Shown here: piece after piece, positions 17,723-27,060 of the stretch
Layout of the letters: every line of letters starts with the position of its first letter
How positions within the stretch are numbered: position 1 is the stretch's first letter
Source of the DNA: Bradyrhizobium sp. BRP22
GTDB lineage: Bacteria > Pseudomonadota > Alphaproteobacteria > Rhizobiales > Xanthobacteraceae
Direction: 5' to 3'
DNA: 64,000 nt
Assembly (NCBI RefSeq): GCF_020194175.1
Contig: NZ_JADYVX010000028.1
Span: 1-64,000, forward strand
Notes under the pieces: model-generated
What the model was told of the DNA's origin: nothing
Seen by the model: only the letters and a program-made list of their open reading frames with translations
Database searches by the model: none
Made by a program: the position numbers and the translations under genes

Positions 17723-18475
17723 CTACTTGCCGGCGGTGTAGGCATGGCCATCGCCTATGAAGCGATTGAATCGCTCCTTCGCGGCGGCTGACGACGCCTG
17801 CTGTTCGGCGGCGCGCAACGTCTCAGCGCGCGCCTGCGTTGCCATGAGCGCCTGGGTCTGCAACGACTGCTTGATCTGAAGGCCGAGCAGCTCGTTGCCG
17901 GACTGTTGGGCCTGTAGTGAGCCAACCGCAGCGGACGAATTTGCCATGAGCGTTCGAAGCGTCTGGCCGTCCTGGTCCAAAGAACTGACGATAGCCGACT
18001 GGACGGTGAGCGACTGCTTCAGACCATCGTAGCTATTGTCCCATCGCGACGTCGCATCCAAGACTAGCTTGTCAGACGAAACGGCTGCCGCATATTGGCG
18101 AGGATAAAGCCGTTCAAAATCCTGCTGGGTCTTCTGAACATCAAACGAGAGGTTCTTCGCCTGAGCAATCAGGCCGTTCATCTGAGCGATCGTCGATGTG
18201 AGCTGGCCAGCCACGCTTGTAGGCAGGCTCGCGAGATGTTTGGATTGATTCAGCAGCGACTGTGCCTGGTTTTCGAGGCTCCTGATCTGGTTGTTGATCT
18301 GCTCCAGCGCGCGCGCGGCAGTCAGAAGATTCTGACCGTAATTCGTGGGATCGAAAACGATATCGAACGCGCCGAGCCGCCGCGACCCATTCACCGCGAT
18401 TACGAATGATAGTAGCGTCATCAGAATAACTCTTGAGGTTGTGCCCATGAACATGCGACCTGTACTTTCGAGCAT
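17723..18475 (-). CDS. trbJ: TrbJ (VirB5-like) pilus-associated protein
   Basis: About 250 residues. The N-terminal signal sequence (VILMTLLSFVIAVNG) is followed by a helical, Gln-rich periplasmic protein: LTAARALEQINNQIRSLENQ, SIVSSLDQDGQTLRTLMANS. The first in-frame ATG (18475) is used; ATGs at 18454 and 18448 are also possible. Family knowledge: TrbJ/VirB5 decorates the conjugative pilus tip. Confidence 0.93.
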   Translation of the reverse strand: MLESTGRMFMGTTSRVILMTLLSFVIAVNGSRRLGAFDIVFDPTNYGQNLLTAARALEQINNQIRSLENQAQSLLNQSKHLASLPTSVAGQLTSTIAQMNGLIAQAKNLSFDVQKTQQDFERLYPRQYAAAVSSDKLVLDATSRWDNSYDGLKQSLTVQSAIVSSLDQDGQTLRTLMANSSAAVGSLQAQQSGNELLGLQIKQSLQTQALMATQARAETLRAAEQQASSAAAKERFNRFIGDGHAYTAGK

Positions 18476-18502
18476 GGAAGACTCCAGGGATTGAGGTTGA
18501 GG

Positions 18503-21073
18503 TCAGGCCTTATGGGCCTGTTCGAAGGTGCTGATGAGATTGGCGGCCCAGTTCAGACCGCGTTCGGCGAGGTAGCGCTCGGCGAAATGGTGAGGCCCGG
18601 TGCGGGCAAGGACGGCGTCAATGGTGCGCTGATCCTCTGGTGCGGAGGCTCCGACGAGCGCGAGCGCGACTGGTCCGAGGCCGAGCTCGAACAGGCGGTT
18701 GCCCGCGCGGGACTGCAGATAGTAATCGCGCTTGGGAAACGCCTCCGCGATCGACCGAACTTGCGTGTCGTTCAAGCCGAACCGGCGATAGGTTTCGGTC
18801 TGGGTCGGCTCCAATGCACGGGGATTCGGCAGGAAAATCCTGCTTGGACAGGACTCGATGATCGCAGGCGCAATCTGGCTGTCGGCGATATCGGCGAGCG
18901 ACTGGGTCGCAAAAATGACCGAGACGTTCTTCTTGCGCAGCGTCTTCAGCCATTCGCGAATACGGCTTGCGAACAACGGATCGTCCAGAAACACCCAGGC
19001 TTCATCCAGCACCAGCAAGGTGGGCCGGCCGTCGAAGCGGTCTTCCAGGGTGTGGAAGAGATAGGTCAGCACCGGCGCCACCAGGCCGGGCAACGCCATC
19101 AGCTCCTCCATCTCGAAGGTCAGTACGTCCGCGCCGGAAAGACGGTCTGCGTCTGCATCCAGGAACCGACCGTAGGGTCCTTCGAGCGTGTAAGGCTGTA
19201 GCGCCTGACGCAGAGCGTCGCGGGCAAGCAACGCTACGAGTCCTGTCATTGTCCGCTGGGAAACGGGCGCAGAGCCGAGGCTTCTCAGCGCCGACCAAAG
19301 GGTCTCCTTGACGTCGGGCGTCACGGTCACACGCTCATGAGCGAGCACGCCGCAAAGCCAGTCGAGCGCCCAGAGCCGCGATCCCTCCTCCGCGACATCC
19401 TTGAGCGGCTGGAAGGCAATGCCGCCTTTGGCGCCCAGCTCGTACCAGGCTCCTGATAATGCGAGCGTGGTAGCCCGAGCCGACCGCCCCTTGTCAAACC
19501 TGATCAATTGGGCGTTCGGATAGCGCCGGAATTGAAGGGCGAGCATCGACAGCAGGACCGACTTGCCCGCGCCCGTGGGACCGACGATGATCGTATGCCC
19601 GACGTCGCCGGCGTGGAGCGACAACCGAAACGGGGTCGCGCCCTTGGTCTTGGCGATGAGAAGTGGCGGCCCGTCGAGGTGCTCGCACCGTTCGGGTCCG
19701 GCCCATACCGCTGACAATGGGCACATGTGGGCCAGGTTCAACGTATGAACGATGGGCTGGCGAATGTTGGCGTAGGCTTGCCCCGGCAGGCCGCCGAGCC
19801 AGGCTTCAACCGCATTGACGCTCTCGCGGATCGCCGTGAAGCCTCGGCTATTGATCACCCGCTCGACCGCGCGGATCTTCTCATCCGCCTGATGCGAGTC
19901 CTCGTCGCTGACGGTGACCGTCGTCGTGATGTAGCCGAACGCAACGAGATCGTCGCCAAGCTCCGAGAGCGCCGCGTCGGCGTCGAGAGCCTTGTTGCTG
20001 GCGTCAGTATCGAGCAGCGCCGCCTGCTCGTTGAACATGACCTCCTTCAGGATCGCCGCAAGCGACTTCCGCTTGGCAAACCACTGCCGCCGGTAGCGCG
20101 ACAGCGTCGCGTTGGCCTGCGTGCGGTCGAGCGGAATGAACCGGGTGGCCCAGCGGTAGGCAACGCCAAGCCGGTTCAGGTCATCGAGCAGGCCAGGAAA
20201 CGTAACGTGCGGGAACCCGAGGACGGTCAGCGCGCGAAGATGGCTGCGCCCGATTGCCGGCGACAATCCGCCGGTTAACGGCTCATCGCTGAGGAAGCAA
20301 TCGAGATAGGCCGGAGTCTTGGGAACACGGACCGGATGGCGCTTGGTCGAGACGCAGCTGTGAAGATAGGTGAGCGTCTCCGCATCGTTGAGGGGCCAGA
20401 TCTCGGGCAAGACCGACGAGAGCAGATCGATCGCCCGGTCGGTTTCCTGGACGAAACTTTGGAGTTGATCGCGATAGCCTTTCTCGTCGCTATCATATCT
20501 CCGTTGGGTGTCGATCTCGCCGTCGTCGGCGTCACTTTCCGCAGGTGCTTTGATGGATTGCCCGGGCCGAATGCGTTGTCCTTTTCCGGTCACGCGATCC
20601 TTCGTCTTCGGGCGTTCGAGGAATAAACCTTCCAGGCGCGAGACCCTTTCCGCCGGCGGCAGGTACACCAAGGTCAGATGCAGTACGCTCTCGAAATGCT
20701 GCCCGCCGGGCCGTGACGGATCGTCCCATGCAACGCCGGCGCGACCTTCGAAACCGGCGCGCCGTTCCTCATCGATCAGCCAGGACACCGGATCCGGAAA
20801 CTGCGACCGCGGGTATTCGGAGGCCGGGATGCGCGTGGCATCAAAGAAGAGTGCCCAGCCTGAGCCGAAACGCTTCAGAACGTTGTTGACGCGGGACGCC
20901 ACGCTCATCAGCTCGGCCTCGGTAGCACTGTCGAGGTCCGGTCCGCGGTAGCGGATCGTCCGCTGAAAGCTGCCATCCTTGTTGAGGATGACACCCGGTG
21001 CGACAAGGCAAGCCCATGGCAGCCAATCAGCGAGCCGATAGGCGTTGCCGCGGAATTCTCTCAAGTTCAGCAT
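18503..21073 (-). CDS. trbE: TrbE (VirB4-like) conjugal transfer ATPase
   Basis: 856 residues starting MLNLREFRGNAYRLADWLPW. CagE/VirB4 N-terminal region, then the ATPase domain: Walker A IIVGPTGAGKSVLLSMLALQ, Walker B TLLVLDEAWVFLDD and an ATQSLADI motif typical of VirB4. A charged insert (residues about 160-190, AESDADDGEID) makes it slightly longer than RP4 TrbE. Family knowledge: powers pilus biogenesis and substrate passage. Overlaps trbD by 7 bp. Frame fully intact. Confidence 0.96.
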   Translation of the reverse strand: MLNLREFRGNAYRLADWLPWACLVAPGVILNKDGSFQRTIRYRGPDLDSATEAELMSVASRVNNVLKRFGSGWALFFDATRIPASEYPRSQFPDPVSWLIDEERRAGFEGRAGVAWDDPSRPGGQHFESVLHLTLVYLPPAERVSRLEGLFLERPKTKDRVTGKGQRIRPGQSIKAPAESDADDGEIDTQRRYDSDEKGYRDQLQSFVQETDRAIDLLSSVLPEIWPLNDAETLTYLHSCVSTKRHPVRVPKTPAYLDCFLSDEPLTGGLSPAIGRSHLRALTVLGFPHVTFPGLLDDLNRLGVAYRWATRFIPLDRTQANATLSRYRRQWFAKRKSLAAILKEVMFNEQAALLDTDASNKALDADAALSELGDDLVAFGYITTTVTVSDEDSHQADEKIRAVERVINSRGFTAIRESVNAVEAWLGGLPGQAYANIRQPIVHTLNLAHMCPLSAVWAGPERCEHLDGPPLLIAKTKGATPFRLSLHAGDVGHTIIVGPTGAGKSVLLSMLALQFRRYPNAQLIRFDKGRSARATTLALSGAWYELGAKGGIAFQPLKDVAEEGSRLWALDWLCGVLAHERVTVTPDVKETLWSALRSLGSAPVSQRTMTGLVALLARDALRQALQPYTLEGPYGRFLDADADRLSGADVLTFEMEELMALPGLVAPVLTYLFHTLEDRFDGRPTLLVLDEAWVFLDDPLFASRIREWLKTLRKKNVSVIFATQSLADIADSQIAPAIIESCPSRIFLPNPRALEPTQTETYRRFGLNDTQVRSIAEAFPKRDYYLQSRAGNRLFELGLGPVALALVGASAPEDQRTIDAVLARTGPHHFAERYLAERGLNWAANLISTFEQAHKA

Positions 21074-21324
21074 GCGAGCCGCCCTTTGTGCTTGGTGTGA
21101 CGGATCGCGACCTCGACGAAGGCCGGGTCGCGTTTAGTTAGCCAAACGGCCGCGCTGTGGCCGATGACCCAGAGCACGAGGCCAGCGAGCCAAAGGCGTA
21201 GGCCAAGTGCCAAGACCGCTGAGAGGGTTCCGATCAGGATAGCGGCGGCACGCGGGGCACCGCCGATCAGGATGGGCTCAGTCAACGAGCGATGGAGAAC
21301 AAGTTCAAAACCATCGGAACGCAT
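21067..21324 (-). CDS. trbD: TrbD (VirB3-like)
   Basis: 85 residues from the ATG at 21324, which overlaps the trbC stop (TGATG). Begins MRSDGFELVLHRSLTEPILI and contains a long hydrophobic hairpin (AAILIGTLSAVLALGLRLWL...). Longer in-frame extensions run over trbC and are ignored. Family knowledge: small inner-membrane partner of the VirB4 ATPase. Confidence 0.93.
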   Translation of the reverse strand: MRSDGFELVLHRSLTEPILIGGAPRAAAILIGTLSAVLALGLRLWLAGLVLWVIGHSAAVWLTKRDPAFVEVAIRHTKHKGRLAC

Positions 21325-21692
21325 CAGATCAGTGCTCCGCCACCAAACGAGAAGAACGAGAGGAAGAAGGAGCTTGCGGCGAAGGCGATCGAGAGGCCGA
21401 ATACGACCTGGACCATCTTGCGGAATCCGCCGGAGGTGTCGCCAAAGGCCAGCGATATGCCTGTGACCGTGATGATGATAACGGCGACGATCTTGGCGAC
21501 GGGCCCCTGCACGGATTCCAGGACGCGTTCGAGCGGCGCTTCCCACGGCATGCCTGAACCGGCGGCGTGTGCCGCCGTGACACTGAGGAGTATGCAGCCC
21601 GAGGTCACACCGAGTGTGGCCAAAGGCAAACCGCTGACCGAACAGAAGCCGCGAAGGCGCGAACGCACGTTTAGACGCAGTTGAATGGACAT
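21324..21692 (-). CDS. trbC: TrbC (VirB2-like) pilin precursor
   Basis: 122 residues. Long signal region (LATLGVTSGCILLSVTAAHA) with a likely cleavage after AHA, then two hydrophobic helices (IVAVIIITVTGISLAFGDTS; MVQVVFGLSIAFAASSFFLS) typical of TrbC/VirB2 pilins. The S26-type peptidase TraF at 29388-29969 is the expected processing/cyclising enzyme. Confidence 0.94.
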   Translation of the reverse strand: MSIQLRLNVRSRLRGFCSVSGLPLATLGVTSGCILLSVTAAHAAGSGMPWEAPLERVLESVQGPVAKIVAVIIITVTGISLAFGDTSGGFRKMVQVVFGLSIAFAASSFFLSFFSFGGGALI

Positions 21693-21712
21693 GTTGCAGT
21701 CTCCTTTAGAGT

Positions 21713-22696
21713 TCAGGGGCGATGGGAGATGTTTGGAAGTCCGGGAGGGGTCTCGAGCAGGTAGTCGCCTGACGGATCGAGGCCCTTGAGCTCGGCAACC
21801 GTGTCGACACGCCGCGCGGGGCCCCGCCCCTTGATGAAGACGATCAAGTCGATCGCCTCGGCGATGAGCCGGCGCGGCACGGTTGTGACCGCTTCCTGAA
21901 TGAGTTGTTCGATCCGGTAGAGCGCGGCTCGCGCAGAGTTGGCGTGAACCGTAGCAATTCCGCCGGGGTGGCCGGTATTCCAGGCCTTCAGCATGTCGAG
22001 GGCTTCGGCGCCCCTGACCTCGCCGACGATGATGCGGTCCGGCCGCAAGCGCAGCGTGGAGCGGACGAGATCGGCCAAGCTCGCCACCCCCGGCTTGGTC
22101 CGGAGCGTCACGGCATCCTTGGCATCGCAGCGCAGCTCACGGGTGTCCTCAATTATGACCACCCTCTCCTCGAGGCAGGCGATCTCCGCAAGAAGCGCGT
22201 TCGCAAGGGTCGTCTTGCCGGAGCCGGTGCCCCCGGCGATCAGGATGCTACGCGCATCGGTGACCGCTGTGGTCAGCACTTTTGCCACCAATGGCGAGGC
22301 AATCTGCGCCTTGACGTAATCGGACAAGCGGAACGTGGTCGTTGCCGGCTTGCGGATCGCAAAGCACGGCGCGAGCGCAACCGGTGGCAAGACGCCTTCA
22401 AAGCGCTCACCGGTTTCGGGCAGTTCCGCCGAGACGATTGGAGACGAGCCGCTAGCTTCCGCCCGCACGTGGCTGGCAACAAGCCGGATGATCCGCTCGG
22501 ATTCCTGCGGCGTCAGAACGACACCAGTGTCGGCGCGTCCCGTCCCGTGCCGGTCAAGCCAAAGCCTCCCATCGGGATTGACCATGACCTCGACGACATC
22601 AGGCTCCTCGAGAGCCAGCGCGATCGCGGGCCCCATCGCGGTCCGCAGCATGCCCCGGCGTCGTTCGCGGGTTTCTGGCGAGAGGAGATCAGACAT
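21713..22696 (-). CDS. trbB: TrbB (VirB11-like) traffic ATPase
   Basis: 327 residues from ATG 22696 (MSDLLSPETRERRRGMLRTA); the longer open frame upstream lies over the CopG-like gene. Motifs: Walker A IAGGTGSGKTTLANALLAEI, Asp box VVIIEDTRELRC, Walker B DRIIVGEVRGAEAL, His box GHPGGIATVHANSA. Family knowledge: hexameric ATPase that energises pilus assembly and DNA transfer. Overlaps the upstream gene by 8 bp. Confidence 0.96.
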   Translation of the reverse strand: MSDLLSPETRERRRGMLRTAMGPAIALALEEPDVVEVMVNPDGRLWLDRHGTGRADTGVVLTPQESERIIRLVASHVRAEASGSSPIVSAELPETGERFEGVLPPVALAPCFAIRKPATTTFRLSDYVKAQIASPLVAKVLTTAVTDARSILIAGGTGSGKTTLANALLAEIACLEERVVIIEDTRELRCDAKDAVTLRTKPGVASLADLVRSTLRLRPDRIIVGEVRGAEALDMLKAWNTGHPGGIATVHANSARAALYRIEQLIQEAVTTVPRRLIAEAIDLIVFIKGRGPARRVDTVAELKGLDPSGDYLLETPPGLPNISHRP

Positions 22697-23240
22697 TGCC
22701 GACCTCCTCTCGCCCTGCCGGAGAATGCTCCGGCGGCTCACCCGTCGCATTCGGCGCGCGGGATCCAGTATCGCTGGGCTGGACAGCGCCCAGAGGGGCG
22801 CCCTCCTCGAGGTTCCGCATGAAGAGGTCCGGCTTCGAGGCGCTGACGCGGTCCATGACGTCGGCGACAAGCCGGCCCCCGGAGGCGACGCGTTTGCCGA
22901 CCTGAGCGACAAACATCTCGAACCGCTCGCGGCCGAGCGCGCGCGCTGCGTCCTGGTCTTGGGAAGGCAGCGGCGGGGTGATGGTCAGGTAATAGCGGAT
23001 GAAAAGCGCGATGGTCTCCGCAAGGACGCTCACATCGCGGTCGGCTCGCTCGAGTTGCCGGCTCATCCGATCGAGCCTTCGGATCAGCGCCGCATCGCCG
23101 CTCGTGTCTCGCTCGGGGTTGAGGAAACGATCCAGCGCAGCATCGACAATGGCTGATTTGTTGGCTCCGGGGCGCTTGGCAGCAAGCTCAAGCCGCTGCG
23201 CCACGCTGTCGGAGACATAGGCCGATAGTTTGGGTTTCAT
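22689..23240 (-). CDS. CopG/ribbon-helix-helix-like conjugal transfer protein
   Basis: 183 residues starting MKPKLSAYVSDSVAQRLELA, a ribbon-helix-helix-type N-terminus, with NKSAIVDAALDRFL completing the DNA-binding unit. A central helical region with aromatic residues (AETIALFIRYYLTITPPLPS) follows. Proteins of this type sit between traG and trbB in related ICEs and are often called CopG-family or TraD-like; they may act as accessory relaxosome or autoregulatory proteins. 12 bp downstream of traG. Confidence 0.85.
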   Translation of the reverse strand: MKPKLSAYVSDSVAQRLELAAKRPGANKSAIVDAALDRFLNPERDTSGDAALIRRLDRMSRQLERADRDVSVLAETIALFIRYYLTITPPLPSQDQDAARALGRERFEMFVAQVGKRVASGGRLVADVMDRVSASKPDLFMRNLEEGAPLGAVQPSDTGSRAPNATGEPPEHSPAGREEVGNV

Positions 23241-23252
23241 CGGGGATGCTCT

Positions 23253-25280
23253 TCAGAATGAGGGAAGAAGATCGTCATCGTCACGGGTAACGGCATGGGC
23301 TCGGCGTACGGTGCTGGATGCACTTGCGGCTTGCTGCATCTGGCTGCGATCGGCGGCGACATCGGACTCATCGTCGAGCAATCGCTCCTCGATGGCGCGA
23401 ACATCGATCGCAGCTGGTGCTGCCTCGTCAAACAACGGCAATTGCTGCTTGAGACCGCCCTCCTCGCCGCCCGTCTGCATCAGTTCGCGATACGGCAGGG
23501 TCGCAAGGCGAAGGTCGGTGGTGCGAACCTCGCCGCGCCAGTCGTCGGGGCGGGCCGCCGGCCGATCCGCATACTCCCCGCCTGCTAAGGCTGGCGCCTT
23601 GCGCAGACGAGCGACGAAGTTTGCGTCCTCATAGTGCCGCAGCTTGATCGCGCGAACTGGCGCAAGACCCGAGACCAGCACGATCGCCTGGTCGGGCGGC
23701 AGTTGCATCACTTCGCCCGGCGTCAGCAAAGGACGGGCGGTCTCCTGACGGCTGACCATGACGTGGCCAAGCCAGGGGGCCAGCCGGTGACCGGCATAGT
23801 TGCGCTGTGCACGTAGTTCGGTCGCGGTGCCGAGCGCGTCCGAGATCCGCTTGGCCGTGCGCTCATCATTGGCGGCAAAAGCGATACGGACATGGCAATT
23901 GTCCAGGATTGCGTTGTTCTCGCCATACGCCTTGGCGATCTGGTTGAGCGACTGCGCGATCAGGTAGGCGCGGATGCCGTAGCCGGCCATGAAGGCGAGC
24001 GCGCTTTCGAAGAAGTCGAGCCGGCCGAGAGCAGGAAACTCATCCAGCATCATCAGGAGCTGGCGGTGTTTGGGGTCACCTGCCTTGGTGTTCAACGTCT
24101 CGGTCAACCTGCGGCCAATCTGGTTGAGGATCAGCCTGATCAGCGGCTTGGTCCGGCTGATGTCGGACGGCGGAACGACGAGATAGAGCGTGACCGGCTT
24201 GCCGGCACTGACGAGATCGGCGATGCGCCAATCACAGTGCTCAGTATTTCGACTGACGATGGGGTCGCGATAGAGGCTGAGAAAGCTAACGGCGGTCGAC
24301 AGAACGCCCGAGCGTTCATTCTCGGACTTATTGAGCAGCTCTCGCGCGGTCGCGGCGACGACCGGGTGCACTTTCGGCTCGGCCTCGGTGCCGAGATGAT
24401 TGGTCGCCAGCATGATCCTGAGCGTTTTCTCAAAGGACTGCGCAGGGTCAGCCAGGATCTCGGTAACGCGCGTGAGCGTCTTCTTCTCTTCCGCATAAAG
24501 GACGTGAAGGATGACGCCGACCAGAAGCGAATGACTGGTCTTTTCCCAATGGGTTCGGCGTTCGAGCGCCCCTTCGGGATCGACCAGGATGTCGGCGATG
24601 TTCTGGACGTCGCGGACTTCGGCCGCCCCTTTGCGAACCTCAAGCAGCGGATTGTAGCGGGCGCTTCTGGAATCGGTCGGATTGAACAGGAGGCAATGCG
24701 AAAAGGTCGAACGCCAACCGGAGGTCAGTTCCCAATTTTCGCCCTTGATGTCGTGCACCACCGCCGACGAGGTCCAGGACAGCAAGGTGGGCAACACCAG
24801 TCCCACGCCCTTGCCCGACCGGGTCGGCGCAAAGCACATGACGTGTTCCGGTCCATCGTGGCGCAGATAGTTATTCTCGAGGCGGCCCAGGAACACGCCC
24901 TTGGACGCGAACAGGCCGGCCGCCTTGATTTCCTTCGGCGTGGCCCACCGCGCCGAACCGTAAGTCGTCACCAATTGGCTTTGGCGGGCGCGCCACACCG
25001 AATTGACGATCGCAAACATCGCCCCTGCAATGCCGCCGGCGGCGGCGATGGCTCCGCCCTTCTCGAAGATCTCGGGCGCATAAGCCTCATAGGCAAACCA
25101 CCATTCGAACAGCCGCCAGGGCAGATAGACCGGGTAGCTGACGATCAAGAACCACGGCTCACCCAGCCGCTGCTGATAGCCGAGAGCCGCGGCGGTCCAT
25201 TGCGTCGCGCCCCAGGTCGACACAACGACGATGCCGAACACCACGGCAATCTGACCGACGTAGATTTTTGCTGGAAACAT
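23253..25280 (-). CDS. traG: TraG/VirD4-type coupling protein
   Basis: 675 residues from ATG 25280 (MFPAKIYVGQIAVVFGIVVV). The reading frame extends 47 codons upstream without coding character. Two to three N-terminal membrane segments; Walker A CFAPTRSGKGVGLVLPTLLS at about residue 155; Walker B LLMMLDEFPALGRLDFFESA. Family knowledge: hexameric ATPase that brings the relaxase-DNA complex to the mating pore. Its 5' region faces the divergent nucleotidyltransferase gene. Confidence 0.95.
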   Translation of the reverse strand: MFPAKIYVGQIAVVFGIVVVSTWGATQWTAAALGYQQRLGEPWFLIVSYPVYLPWRLFEWWFAYEAYAPEIFEKGGAIAAAGGIAGAMFAIVNSVWRARQSQLVTTYGSARWATPKEIKAAGLFASKGVFLGRLENNYLRHDGPEHVMCFAPTRSGKGVGLVLPTLLSWTSSAVVHDIKGENWELTSGWRSTFSHCLLFNPTDSRSARYNPLLEVRKGAAEVRDVQNIADILVDPEGALERRTHWEKTSHSLLVGVILHVLYAEEKKTLTRVTEILADPAQSFEKTLRIMLATNHLGTEAEPKVHPVVAATARELLNKSENERSGVLSTAVSFLSLYRDPIVSRNTEHCDWRIADLVSAGKPVTLYLVVPPSDISRTKPLIRLILNQIGRRLTETLNTKAGDPKHRQLLMMLDEFPALGRLDFFESALAFMAGYGIRAYLIAQSLNQIAKAYGENNAILDNCHVRIAFAANDERTAKRISDALGTATELRAQRNYAGHRLAPWLGHVMVSRQETARPLLTPGEVMQLPPDQAIVLVSGLAPVRAIKLRHYEDANFVARLRKAPALAGGEYADRPAARPDDWRGEVRTTDLRLATLPYRELMQTGGEEGGLKQQLPLFDEAAPAAIDVRAIEERLLDDESDVAADRSQMQQAASASSTVRRAHAVTRDDDDLLPSF

Positions 25281-25602
25281 TCGGCTCGCCCCACTCACCC
25301 CACGTGAGCGGCGCGATGAAAGGGGCGAATGCGCTTGGCGTTCAATCGAAATAAAAATCGCGTCCGGGAAACGAGAGCAATGTCGATGAGGCGTTGCGAA
25401 GGTGAGAAGGATCTGCGTCAAATCTCAGCCGAGATGATCCAACACCTCAACAAAAGGTGAGTGACCGGCTCAATTTGGATGATCCTTGACGCGGACAGCG
25501 GCGCCCCGAACGCAGGTCGCCAAGGTCAGGGGCGGAACCAGCCAAACAACGCAATTGACAGGCTAGGCGCGCCGACTCGGCATAAAATCAGGGTTAATTC
25601 CC

Positions 25603-25630
25603 TTATACTCACTTCGCGAAGTGAGTATAA
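25603..25630. repeat. 28-bp perfect palindrome (operator-like site 1)
   Basis: The left arm TTATACTCACTTCG (25603-25616) is followed immediately by its exact reverse complement (25617-25630). It lies 73 bp upstream of the nucleotidyltransferase start and shares its outer nine bases (TTATACTCA...TGAGTATAA) with site 2. Confidence 0.85.
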
Positions 25631-25636
25631 AGCCGC

Positions 25637-25665
25637 TGGACGCCCGGTTCCGCGCCTATTATACT
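25637..25665 (+). promoter_or_regulatory. Sigma-70-like promoter of the nucleotidyltransferase gene
   Basis: TGGACG (25637-25642), 17 bp, TATACT (25660-25665). The -10 box lies inside operator-like site 2, as expected for a repressed promoter. Inferred from sequence only. Confidence 0.5.
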
Positions 25666-25686
25666 CAATCCGCAAACTGAGTATAA
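25659..25686. repeat. 28-bp interrupted palindrome (operator-like site 2)
   Basis: Arms TTATACTCA (25659-25667) and TGAGTATAA (25678-25686) flank a 10-bp non-palindromic centre. Same length and outer arms as site 1; centre-to-centre distance 56 bp. It overlaps the predicted -10 box. Confidence 0.8.
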
Positions 25687-25702
25687 AAACGGGAAAACGG
25701 CC

Positions 25703-27052
25703 ATGCCCGCCCCGACGCTCGTCGCCCAGACGACCTATGCCGAGCTCCTTGAGCGCACCGCCAACGCCGCCTTCGAGGACGCGTTCACGGACGACGGATC
25801 GTTCACGGCCAAGAGCATCAATGGCCGGAAATATTGGTACTTCCAGACCGGCACCGGCGCCCATCGGTCGCAGCGTTACGTCGGACCGGAGACGCCGGAA
25901 CTCCTGGCGCGCATCGCCCACCACAAGGAGGTTCGCGAAGACGAACGCGAGCGCCGGGCGCTCGTGTCCACCCTGGTCCGCTCGTTCAGTTTTCCCCGTC
26001 CCATTCCCGAGATCGGCGACGTCATCGCGGCGCTTGCCAGGGCCGGCGTGTTTCGCCTTCGCGGCGTGCTCGTCGGAACGATCGCCTACCAAACCTATGC
26101 TGCGATGCTTGGCGTTCGCCTCTCCGCCGGCTCGCTGCAAACCGGCGACGTCGATATTGCCCAGTTCAAGAACGTCTCGGTAGCGGTCGAGGACTCCACG
26201 CCGCCGGTTCTGGACGTGCTGAAGGAAGTCGACAAAAGCTTTCGTGCCGTTCCTCACGTATCTGATGGCCGGCGCGTGACGAGCTATGCCGCCAAGGGCG
26301 GCTTGCGTGTCGACTTTCTCACGCCCCACGAAGGCAAGGAGACGGGCCGCCCCCAACAGCTACCTGCCCTGAACACGGATGCCCAGCCGCTTCGGTTTTT
26401 GGATTTCCTGATCCGCGACCCCGAACCCGCGGTCATCCTGCATGGTCCCGGCGTCTACGTGCACGTGCCCGCTCCGGCGCGCTATGCCGTCCACAAGCTC
26501 ATCATCTCTCGCCGGCGCCCGGAAGGGTTTGCAAAACGCGACAAGGACCTGCAGCAAGCCGAGACCTTGCTCGCGGTTCTCGCCGAGAAGCGGCCGCAGG
26601 AGCTGACATCTGCGTGGGAGGAGGCCCATGGCCGGAGCCCCAAATGGCGCCAATTGATGCTCGAAGGACTGGCTCTGCTTGCTGCCTCCGTTCGTGACGT
26701 GGTGCTCAAGACCATTGGCGCGCCTCGCTCGGTCATTCCAGGCATCGATCTCTCTTTCGACAATCCGCCTGCGCGCTATGACTTCAGCCGCGACGTCGTG
26801 GCCTTCCAGGGCCAGGCACTTGGCGGCGCGGTCAACTGCGCGGTCAGTCGCGAGGCGCTGGACGACCATTTCGGCGCCGATAGTCTCGGGCAAGAGGGGC
26901 GTGTGGAAGCGTTCCTCAAGAACAGATCGAGGATCGAGGAGATCGCTCGCGCCAAATATCTCACCTCTCCGGTCGACGAGCCGGGCGCCGTCCTGGTCAA
27001 GACATCCGATGTCGATCATTTTTCGAAGCAAGGAGCGCCGAAGCGGAAGTAG
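25703..27052 (+). CDS. GSU2403-family nucleotidyltransferase-fold protein with C-terminal DUF1488-like domain
   Basis: 449 residues starting MPAPTLVAQTTYAELLERTA. Central nucleotidyltransferase fold: GVLVGTIAYQTYAAMLGV, the acidic pair in LQTGDVDIAQFKNVS and a third acidic residue in KGGLRVDFLTPHEG. The C-terminal 100 residues look like DUF1488: IDLSFDNPPARYDFSRDVVA, AVSREALDDHFGAD. Family knowledge: related folds occur in AbiEii/type IV toxins and other TA nucleotidyltransferases. It is the only plus-strand gene in the transfer block, inserted between traG and the relaxase, with twin operators upstream. An addiction or regulatory role is plausible; no separate antitoxin gene is seen. Confidence 0.82.
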   Translation: MPAPTLVAQTTYAELLERTANAAFEDAFTDDGSFTAKSINGRKYWYFQTGTGAHRSQRYVGPETPELLARIAHHKEVREDERERRALVSTLVRSFSFPRPIPEIGDVIAALARAGVFRLRGVLVGTIAYQTYAAMLGVRLSAGSLQTGDVDIAQFKNVSVAVEDSTPPVLDVLKEVDKSFRAVPHVSDGRRVTSYAAKGGLRVDFLTPHEGKETGRPQQLPALNTDAQPLRFLDFLIRDPEPAVILHGPGVYVHVPAPARYAVHKLIISRRRPEGFAKRDKDLQQAETLLAVLAEKRPQELTSAWEEAHGRSPKWRQLMLEGLALLAASVRDVVLKTIGAPRSVIPGIDLSFDNPPARYDFSRDVVAFQGQALGGAVNCAVSREALDDHFGADSLGQEGRVEAFLKNRSRIEEIARAKYLTSPVDEPGAVLVKTSDVDHFSKQGAPKRK

Positions 27053-27060
27053 GCCCTTCG

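Noticed and set aside
25555..25588. Promoter TTGACA...TAAAAT upstream of the twin palindromes
   Set aside because: The spacer is 22 bp, too long for a sigma-70 promoter; TGGACG-17-TATACT at 25637-25665 fits better.
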